In this document: positions 50,122 to 56,755 of the stretch, one piece after another | Position numbering within the stretch: the stretch's first letter is position 1 | Layout: each line of letters begins with the position of its first letter | Assembly (NCBI RefSeq): GCF_030687145.1 | Contig: NZ_CP117460.1 | Location: forward strand, 5,580,001-5,644,000 | From: Pseudomonas sp. FP1742 | GTDB lineage: Bacteria > Pseudomonadota > Gammaproteobacteria > Pseudomonadales > Pseudomonadaceae | Length of the DNA stretch: 64,000 nucleotides | Reading direction: 5' to 3' | Program-made: the position numbers and the translations under genes | The notes under the pieces: generated by a model | What the model was told of the DNA's origin: nothing | The model's input: only the letters and a program-made list of their open reading frames with translations | Databases searched by the model: none

Positions 50122-51294
50122 ATGTTCAAACTCGCAGGATTCACCCTCGCCGCACTCACCCTGAGTGCCGCCGCCCACGCTGATGTCGATCTGAATCTGG
50201 GCAGCACCGAACGCGTCACTCGGCTGTTCGCCTACCCCAACAACTGTAATGTCATCTGCTTCCGCAACTGGACACTGGAGCAGACCGTCGAGCATTACCT
50301 GACCCAAAGCGTACAACGCGATGGCTACAAGACCGCAAAAGTGCTGGTCAAAACCGAAAACAAGCAGCTCCACGCCCATATCAGCGGTGTGCCTAAAGGC
50401 TATGGCAAGCCGCTGAGTGCATTGCTCAATGCTGGGGATTTGGCCTACAACGGCGCCAACAAGCTGAGTGCCGATGGCAAATGGACCTATAACTGGTACC
50501 TGTTCCTGCCGCTGGGCATGGCCCTGGAAAACCGCAAAAGCGTCGAACTGCTGCACTTCCCGCCGGATTATTCCCTGACCCAGGCCCAGGACTATCTGGA
50601 GTCCAAGACCACCGATCGCTGGGCCACGCTGCTGACCGCCAACGGCATTCCCGTCGACCAGACACCGGGTTACCAGACCATCATCGACATCGCGCCGATT
50701 GCCGCACCGTCCACCGCCGGCAAGGACCTGGAAGGCGTCTACAACTACTTCACGGACTACCAGACCACCATGGTCAAGGAAGTCAGCCAGAACGCCAGCG
50801 GCGCGGCATTGCCAATGGTTGCCTTCGGCGCACCGGTGCGTAACTGGATCAAGCAACAATACGGGCCGACCGTGGAGATACTGGGCCTGGCAACCATCAG
50901 CCCGAGCAAGGGCGTGACGGTTCCCGTACTGGGTTCCAACCACCCGAGTTACATCTGGTATGCCGCCGACCCCGAGGCCTATAGCGGCAGCGATGCCCAG
51001 GCCAAAGCCGACGCCGCAGGGCTGAAAGTCATGGGGCAGGATTTGAGTGCCGCGTGCTGGCAGGCCGGAATGGGCAGCAAACCGGGCACTGACCCTACCG
51101 CTCAGCTGAAAAGCTGCACTCAGACCTGGCAAGTGACCCAGAAAGAAAAAACCTGCGAACTGTTCTACACCTCGATTCGCAACCTGACGCCTGAACAGGC
51201 GGTGGCCAAGTGCGCAACGGACACGGTCAAGTCTGAGCTGAAACAGCTGCAGACCCCAGCCCTTGTGACCTCCGCTCCTGCCCCACACTTGTAA
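50122..51294 (+). CDS. conserved exported protein, unknown function
   Basis: 390 aa with signal peptide (cleavage after AHA, residue 20). AAAGGATC precedes the ATG. The mature part contains Cys pairs (NNCNVICFRNW) and a two-domain look with alpha/beta segments such as LPMVAFGAPVRNWIKQQYG. No membrane segment follows, so it should be periplasmic. I do not recognise the family. Confidence 0.8.
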   Translation: MFKLAGFTLAALTLSAAAHADVDLNLGSTERVTRLFAYPNNCNVICFRNWTLEQTVEHYLTQSVQRDGYKTAKVLVKTENKQLHAHISGVPKGYGKPLSALLNAGDLAYNGANKLSADGKWTYNWYLFLPLGMALENRKSVELLHFPPDYSLTQAQDYLESKTTDRWATLLTANGIPVDQTPGYQTIIDIAPIAAPSTAGKDLEGVYNYFTDYQTTMVKEVSQNASGAALPMVAFGAPVRNWIKQQYGPTVEILGLATISPSKGVTVPVLGSNHPSYIWYAADPEAYSGSDAQAKADAAGLKVMGQDLSAACWQAGMGSKPGTDPTAQLKSCTQTWQVTQKEKTCELFYTSIRNLTPEQAVAKCATDTVKSELKQLQTPALVTSAPAPHL

Positions 51295-51306
51295 AACGAT
51301 ATAAGT

Positions 51307-51340
51307 CTTTCCCGCGTCAGCCATGGCTCACGCGGGAAAG
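51307..51340. terminator. strong hairpin, probable terminator
   Basis: Exact 11-bp inverted repeat CTTTCCCGCGT / ACGCGGGAAAG with a 12-base loop, 13 bases after the exported-protein stop. The downstream T-tract is weak (CTTCTTTCG), so termination efficiency is uncertain. Confidence 0.65.
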
Positions 51341-51475
51341 AGCTTCTTTCGCCTGTCATATCTGACAGTAGACCGGTCGCTTCATTTGCGAGAGGCTTGG
51401 AGTGTACTCATGTGCTGCAGAGCTGACCGGATGTCAGCTGATGGAGGTCGTAGCACCCAGCTGACAAGGATCGTT

Positions 51476-52000
51476 ATGAGAACCCACGCCGAACAAGAAA
51501 AACCCCCACCCCCCTCCAATGGCATCTATCCATTTGAAGAGTTGTCCCTTCGCCTTGGATTTCCCTCCAAAGAAGACTTTGAAATCATCTACAGCACTCA
51601 GGGATCGGCAATGGCTGTCATGGCTCTGCGCGAGTTCCCGCGCATCAGCCGAATCTGTCGGGTTTCCGGACATCTGCTGCCCTATCGCAATCGACACACC
51701 CGGCAGCTGGCGCCGGGGATCCATGTCTACGATCCGCGCTTCTGCGGTCTGCTGAGCCACTCCTGCGACCCCAACGTCTTTCTCGACATGAGTGAGCTGT
51801 GGTTATGGGCGCTCAAAGACATCAAAAAGGGTGACCGGTTGACGATGGATTTCGCCGCGACAGAAGACAAGCTGCTGCGGCAGTTCGCCTGCCGCTGCGG
51901 GTGTTCCTGCTGCCGTGGCTGGATCATCGGTTATGACGAGTCACCGAATGCCAATGGTGAACAGTTCTTTCAACGCTGGCGTCGGCGAAGTCTCGGCTGA
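51476..52000 (+). CDS. SET-domain protein (putative protein-lysine methyltransferase)
   Basis: 174 aa from ATG 51476 (AAGGA 6 bases before). SET motifs: LSHSCDPNVF at about 97-106 (NHSxxPN type), then KKGDRLTMDFAATED (GxxLTxDY type). A post-SET cysteine cluster CRCGCSCCRGWIIG (about 139-152) matches the zinc site of eukaryotic-type SET proteins. The family methylates lysines with SAM; bacterial targets are mostly unknown. The upstream 180 bases carry no gene but contain the hairpin at 51307 and repeated CAGCTGA words. Convergent with carbonic anhydrase, 8 bases away. Confidence 0.87.
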   Translation: MRTHAEQEKPPPPSNGIYPFEELSLRLGFPSKEDFEIIYSTQGSAMAVMALREFPRISRICRVSGHLLPYRNRHTRQLAPGIHVYDPRFCGLLSHSCDPNVFLDMSELWLWALKDIKKGDRLTMDFAATEDKLLRQFACRCGCSCCRGWIIGYDESPNANGEQFFQRWRRRSLG

Positions 52001-52008
52001 AAGGCTTA

Positions 52009-52653
52009 TTACAACGCCTCGACAGGACGCAAACGGTACTGTGGCGGTAACTGTTCGAAGCCGCTGATGGTGGCGTTCAGGCTTTTCCAGCGACCGTCCT
52101 TGATGCCATAAATGCAGCCATGGACCGACAGGCTCTGCCCGCGGTGCCAGGCATTTTGCACAATGCTGGTGTGACCGACGTTGGCCACCTGCTGGATCAC
52201 GTTGAGCTCGCAGAGGCGGTCGACCCGCTCTTCTTCGGTGGGCAACTTGGCGAGTTCGTCGCGTTTTTCATAATAGAGATCGCGAATCGAGCGCAACCAG
52301 CCATCGATCAGGCCCAACTGACGATCCTGCATCGATGCACGTACACCGCCACAGCCATAGTGGCCGGTTACCAGGATGTGTTTGACCTTGAGTACATCCA
52401 CCGCGTACTGAATCACCGACAGGCAGTTGAGGTCGGTGTGCAGCACCACGTTGGCCACGTTGCGATGCACGAACAAGTCGCCTGGCAGCATGCCGACGAT
52501 CTCGTTGGCTGGCACGCGGGCATCGGAGCAACCGATCCACAGGTATTCGGGTGTTTGTTGACGGGCCAGCTTGGCGAAGAAATCAGGGTCTTCTTTGGTG
52601 ATCGCGTCGGCCCAGCGCTCATTGTTATCAATCAGATCTTGTAATTCGTTCAT
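52009..52653 (-). CDS. can: beta-class carbonic anhydrase
   Basis: 214 aa from ATG 52653 (TTGAGG 9 bases before). Zinc ligands and active-site dyad: CSDARVP and HYGCGG. Interconverts CO2 and bicarbonate. Counterpart of P. aeruginosa PA4676. An upstream TTG in frame at 52668 is less likely because it overlaps the ribosome-binding site. Confidence 0.95.
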   Translation of the reverse strand: MNELQDLIDNNERWADAITKEDPDFFAKLARQQTPEYLWIGCSDARVPANEIVGMLPGDLFVHRNVANVVLHTDLNCLSVIQYAVDVLKVKHILVTGHYGCGGVRASMQDRQLGLIDGWLRSIRDLYYEKRDELAKLPTEEERVDRLCELNVIQQVANVGHTSIVQNAWHRGQSLSVHGCIYGIKDGRWKSLNATISGFEQLPPQYRLRPVEAL

Positions 52654-52833
52654 GCAATGAAGCCTCAAGAATGATTTGCTGCTTTGACAGACAACCGTGT
52701 GTCGGGGTCACGCGCAAGATGCAGATACCCCTGACGCCCTGTCTATAACGGCTAGCCGGCACTCCATGCCCGCGGGAATTCTCGGCAGCCCAGTGGGTCA
52801 ATTGTAGTAGGGCCTACAGTATGAGGAATTGCC

Positions 52834-53238
52834 ATGACTGATTCACGACGTCCGTTCGATAAGGAGCAACCCGAGCCCGTCGACGACGATGAAGACCGCA
52901 TGGGCTCGGTGCATGAGCTGGATTTCGACGAGGAAGAACCCGGCACCAGAATCGGCGACCTGACACCCGAACAAGAGCGTGCACATCAGCTGCCCGAGAC
53001 ACGCGTCCGTAAAACCCGCATAACGGGGGGCTCGACCAATGACAACGACGCCACCGACGATGACTTGAGCCCGGAAACCCTGATCCGTGAAGACGGCGCA
53101 CGGGATTCCCATGAAGCGGGTGAAGGTGGCCAGGCGGATTGGGATCTGAGCATTGTCGATGAAGACGATATCGGCGGCGGCGACGGGCTGGATGAGGCCG
53201 AATGGGCCAAGCACGATCCGTTGGACGGCAAGCGTTGA
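52834..53238 (+). CDS. acidic disordered hypothetical protein (PA4677-like)
   Basis: 134 aa, extremely rich in Asp and Glu (DDDEDRMGS, DFDEEEP, DNDATDDD), with no hydrophobic core, so largely disordered. Similar genes are often annotated as serine kinase/phosphatase without support. AGGAATT lies 8 bases before the ATG. A long palindrome follows the stop. Confidence 0.7.
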   Translation: MTDSRRPFDKEQPEPVDDDEDRMGSVHELDFDEEEPGTRIGDLTPEQERAHQLPETRVRKTRITGGSTNDNDATDDDLSPETLIREDGARDSHEAGEGGQADWDLSIVDEDDIGGGDGLDEAEWAKHDPLDGKR

Positions 53239-53258
53239 TCGTTGGCGTCAGTGAAGAC

Positions 53259-53350
53259 GCTTCGCGGGCAAGTCGGACCACCGCACCGCTCGCTCCTGTG
53301 TGTTTGGTGGCAGGAGCGAGCGGTGCGGCGGTCCGACTTGCCCGCGAAGC
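53259..53350. repeat. long near-perfect palindrome with REP-like core
   Basis: Two 40-base arms (53259-53298 and 53311-53350) are inverted copies with a single mismatch, joined by a 12-base loop. The outer part CTTCGCGGGCAAGTCGGACC is REP-like, whereas the inner part CCGCACCGCTCGCTCCTG is different from the other REPs here. It lies between convergent genes and could also work as a terminator in both directions. Confidence 0.9.
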
Positions 53351-53362
53351 TTTTAGCAACGA

Positions 53363-53815
53363 TCAATCAACCAACGTGCAGGCCATCACCACCGCATCTT
53401 CCCGCCCGCCAACCGCCGGGTAGTAATCCCGCCGACGCCCGACTTCGTTGAATCCATACCGCTCATACAACCGAAACGCCGCCCGATTGCTGTCGCGCAC
53501 TTCCAGAAAGCATTCCCGCGCCTTGGCTTCGTAAGCCCGGGACATCAGATGCTCCAGCAGCGTCAAGCCCAGGCCGCGGCCCTGGTTTTCCGGTTTGACG
53601 GTGATGTTCAGCAAATGCGCCTCATCAAGGATGATCTGCACTACGCCGTGACCGACCTGTTGCTGTCCTTCGAACATTAACCAGATCTGGTACTTGCCCA
53701 GGCCATCGAGAAAAATCCCGCGGGTCCAGGGATGGCTGTAGGCCGCATATTCGATTTTCAGTACAGCGTCCAGGTCCGCCTCAGTCATCGGGCGGAACGA
53801 TACAGCGTCACTCAT
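53363..53815 (-). CDS. rimI: ribosomal protein S18-alanine N-acetyltransferase
   Basis: 150 aa GNAT protein. Acetyl-CoA motif VKPENQGRGLGLTLLEHLM, then ECFLEVRDSNRAAFRLYERYGF. RimI acetylates the N-terminus of S18. Overlaps holD by 8 bases, as in the holD-rimI pair of E. coli and PA4678-PA4679. Confidence 0.93.
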   Translation of the reverse strand: MSDAVSFRPMTEADLDAVLKIEYAAYSHPWTRGIFLDGLGKYQIWLMFEGQQQVGHGVVQIILDEAHLLNITVKPENQGRGLGLTLLEHLMSRAYEAKARECFLEVRDSNRAAFRLYERYGFNEVGRRRDYYPAVGGREDAVVMACTLVD

Positions 53816-54587
53816 TCGATTCTTTCCAACGCGCCATCAGCCGACGCATGGCTTGCCAGACATCAGCCTTACGCTGTGGCTCTTCCATTAATAACTCCAG
53901 GCCCGGCAAGGCCCAGACCGAACCCAGGCCTTCGACCTGGAGTTCACGGTTGAAGGATTCGGCGCTCGCCTCACCGGCAAAACGCACCGCCGGCAGGCCA
54001 ATCAGCCACAGGCAGACGCACGGAGCGTCTTCCAGACGGGCCGACAGAAAGCCTTGCACGAAATCCCGAGCCGCTTCCGGCCCTTGATCCATCGTGCCGC
54101 GAGCCAGCAGCGGCCAGCGTACCGGCTCGCCGACGATCTGCGGGCTGTCCGGCAGACCGGCGGCGCGCAGCATGTCCTTGAGCAGCAGATAGGCTGGATC
54201 GCGGGTCTGGAAAGTTTCGCCTGTGGGTAACTCCACCAGCAGCAAGCAACGACCGGCCCGCAGCAATTGCAGGGCGAAGCGCGGTGGAGGCACTGGCGCA
54301 GCCTTGGCGACGAGCGGCGCCTCTTCTTCAACCGGTTGGCTGACCATCCGCGTGCTCGACAGCGATGGCCGTGGCACCTCGATTTTCACCCGCTCGACCG
54401 GTTTGGCCGCAGGTTCCACCGGCGCATCAGCCACGGGAGCAAGCCTAACCGGGGCGACGACCAAGGGCTCGGGCATCTCCAGCAGTTCGGGCCGCGATGG
54501 CGCAGCAAAGGGCAATTCGGTGCGCGGCAGCCAGTTGACCACCTGCATGGCGGCCAAATAAGCGCGGCGACGGGACTCGATAAGCAA
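53808..54587 (-). CDS. holD: DNA polymerase III psi subunit (HolD), pseudomonad type
   Basis: 259 aa if started at TTG 54587; an in-frame ATG lies at 54548. The longer start is favoured because residues 4-20 (ESRRRAYLAAMQVVNW) align with the chi-binding N-terminus of E. coli HolD (SRRDWQLQQLGITQW). A Pro/Ala/Val-rich linker (about 25-95) is followed by a folded C-terminal domain. Position upstream of rimI matches PA4679, which was identified as the cryptic psi subunit in P. aeruginosa (Jarvis et al., from memory). It links the clamp loader to chi and SSB. Confidence 0.85.
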   Translation of the reverse strand: MLIESRRRAYLAAMQVVNWLPRTELPFAAPSRPELLEMPEPLVVAPVRLAPVADAPVEPAAKPVERVKIEVPRPSLSSTRMVSQPVEEEAPLVAKAAPVPPPRFALQLLRAGRCLLLVELPTGETFQTRDPAYLLLKDMLRAAGLPDSPQIVGEPVRWPLLARGTMDQGPEAARDFVQGFLSARLEDAPCVCLWLIGLPAVRFAGEASAESFNRELQVEGLGSVWALPGLELLMEEPQRKADVWQAMRRLMARWKESNE

Positions 54588-54786
54588 AGGTCGGCCACTT
54601 GTGGATAACTGAAGTGCGGTGATTCTACCGCCCTTCGCTCAAGATCGCCCGCGCTGTTGATCGATAGACTTCACCGATAGTCTTTCCACCCATGAAAAAT
54701 GGCGACAGCCCATCCCGAGAGTGAATCGACATGGCTGCGATGCAGTACAATCGCGGCTTTTAATCGCCAACCAGCCGGCCATTCCG

Positions 54787-56064
54787 ATGATCGAACCCAA
54801 GCGCGTCTTGCGCGCCCTCGCTGAACACTGGGCACTTCTGGAGCCACTGTGCGAGCACTTCGACCAAGGCACCCTGAGCCTCAACGAACTGCGTTCACAG
54901 TTGGCCGCCCAGCAACTGGACAGCACACCGCAGGACATCACCAGCCTGCTGGACGTGTGGATCCGCCTCGACATTCTGGTTCCCGTGGCGAAAAGCCCGA
55001 ACCGTTTCGAACTCAACGCGCAGATTCACGACTTCCTCGCCTACCTGCGCCGTGAGCACCGTCTGGGCCTGTGCCTGGAAATCGAAGCCTATCTGCGCCA
55101 CCTCGAACGCCTGGCCGGTTACATCCAGGACGCCTTCGACATTCGCGACGGCAACGACCTGGCGCGCCAGTTGCGCCTGCTCGACATGCGTGTGCGGGAC
55201 GTGCTGAAGAAACTCGCCAACGACGAACAGGCCCTGGTGGCCGTCGCCGAGCGGGCCAAGACCAGCGACCGGCAGATTCCATTGCGTCAGCGTTATGCTG
55301 AAGTGCTGGCGACCTGGGACGAATACGTCGAACCGATGATCCAGCTGGTGAATGCCGACGGCGCCTTCGAACAAGGCGTGCGCAAGGTTGAGAACGTGTT
55401 GTTGCGCATGCTCACCGAACAGCAGCGCCTCGGCCATCTGGTCGATGACGACATGCTGCTGCGTACTCACGCGCGCATCCTCGAAATGCAGACCAGCGCC
55501 CAGCTGACCTTGCGTCACGCCCGCGAACTGCTGCTGCCGCTGCGCGAAGAAGCGCGCCGGCACAACGCCGTGACCCGTGGCGCAGCCCTGGCGCTGTCAG
55601 CCATTCGTCGTAAAGGCATCGATGCCGTACCGCAAGCCGCGATGCCGCTGTTCACCCGCCCGCAAAGCACCTTCCTCGGCAGCGCCAGTCAGGTCGAAGC
55701 CTACGTGTACGCCCTGGCCCGTTTCGAGCCGAAACCGGCGCGTTTCCCCAAGGCCCACAAGACCCAGAAAGGCGAAGCTCCGCGCGCGCCACGCACGGTT
55801 CGGGAAATGCTCGAACGCTGCGAAGACGCCCTGCCGATGCCGGACCTGATGAGCTGGCTGCTGGAACAGGAGCCGGACGGCGCCACCGACGAATTGCTCT
55901 ACTGGTTCTCGCGCCTGTCGCGGGAAAAACGCTTCAAGCGCGAGCGTCTGGAACGCCGCGATTACCACACTCATGAGCACCAGGTCAGCCTGCGCTCCTT
56001 CGCCCTGCTCTCGGCCCGCGACACCGCCGCCGAGGATTCTGCGAGCACCCCACATGCATCTTGA
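54787..56064 (+). CDS. mksF: condensin subunit MksF (kleisin)
   Basis: 425 aa starting MIEPKRVLRALAEHW. Helical protein with a winged-helix-like N-terminus and a kleisin-type role in the MksBEF complex. It is the first gene of a three-gene operon, and its stop overlaps mksE by 11 bases. The order mksF-mksE-mksB matches PA4684-PA4686 and the JetA-JetB-JetC order of Wadjet systems. No obvious ribosome-binding site precedes the ATG. Confidence 0.9.
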   Translation: MIEPKRVLRALAEHWALLEPLCEHFDQGTLSLNELRSQLAAQQLDSTPQDITSLLDVWIRLDILVPVAKSPNRFELNAQIHDFLAYLRREHRLGLCLEIEAYLRHLERLAGYIQDAFDIRDGNDLARQLRLLDMRVRDVLKKLANDEQALVAVAERAKTSDRQIPLRQRYAEVLATWDEYVEPMIQLVNADGAFEQGVRKVENVLLRMLTEQQRLGHLVDDDMLLRTHARILEMQTSAQLTLRHARELLLPLREEARRHNAVTRGAALALSAIRRKGIDAVPQAAMPLFTRPQSTFLGSASQVEAYVYALARFEPKPARFPKAHKTQKGEAPRAPRTVREMLERCEDALPMPDLMSWLLEQEPDGATDELLYWFSRLSREKRFKRERLERRDYHTHEHQVSLRSFALLSARDTAAEDSASTPHAS

Positions 56065-56755
56065 TCTAAACGAACTGTCCCAGCTGGCGCCGATCTTTCG
56101 CGAGCTGTTCAAGGGCTACCACGTCAGCCGGCGCGATCCGGAACTGTACGCCCAACTGTCGAACTTCCAGGACCAGTACCGCACCCTGTTCAAGGCGCTG
56201 GGCTTTGAACTGGTGTGCGACACCCGTGGTTTCTATTACTTCGTCCCAGACCTGGCCGCCGCCGCAGTGAACAAGACGGCCCAGCGTCTGGCGCTGTTCA
56301 CCTTCATCCTCGTCGAACACCTGGCCGACCAGGGTCGCGACCCGATCGCCGTGCTCGACGGTGGCAGCCTCGGTCGCGATGAATTGCCATCGTTGCTGGA
56401 GAAGTACCGCGACCTGTTCATCCAGGCCGAAGTGCAGACCGTCGAAGAGCTCGAAGAAAAAATCATGCGCCGCATGACTCAGCTCGGTTTCGCCGGCGAA
56501 GAAAACGGTGTCTACCGTTTCCTGCCGCCGATGCACCGCTTCCTCGATGTTTGCCTGTCGGTCCAGCAAGACCGCGACCTGGCCGCCAGCCTGCACAGCG
56601 TGCTGCCGTTGCCGGCGCCGGTGCTGATTGACGAAGACAGCGACGAAAAACTGCTGCAGACCGACGACCCGCTCGATCTCACCGAGTTTGAAGAAGAGAG
56701 CGAAGAAGACGCCTTGGCCCGCGCCATTGCCGAAGAACAGGAGACCGACGCATGA
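56054..56755 (+). CDS. mksE: condensin subunit MksE
   Basis: 233 aa from ATG 56054. Helical, winged-helix-rich accessory subunit (KITE type), ending in an acidic tail EEESEEDALARAIAEEQETDA split over residues 210-233. It binds MksF and modulates MksB. Overlaps mksF by 11 bases and mksB by 4 (ATGA). Confidence 0.92.
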   Translation: MHLDLNELSQLAPIFRELFKGYHVSRRDPELYAQLSNFQDQYRTLFKALGFELVCDTRGFYYFVPDLAAAAVNKTAQRLALFTFILVEHLADQGRDPIAVLDGGSLGRDELPSLLEKYRDLFIQAEVQTVEELEEKIMRRMTQLGFAGEENGVYRFLPPMHRFLDVCLSVQQDRDLAASLHSVLPLPAPVLIDEDSDEKLLQTDDPLDLTEFEEESEEDALARAIAEEQETDA

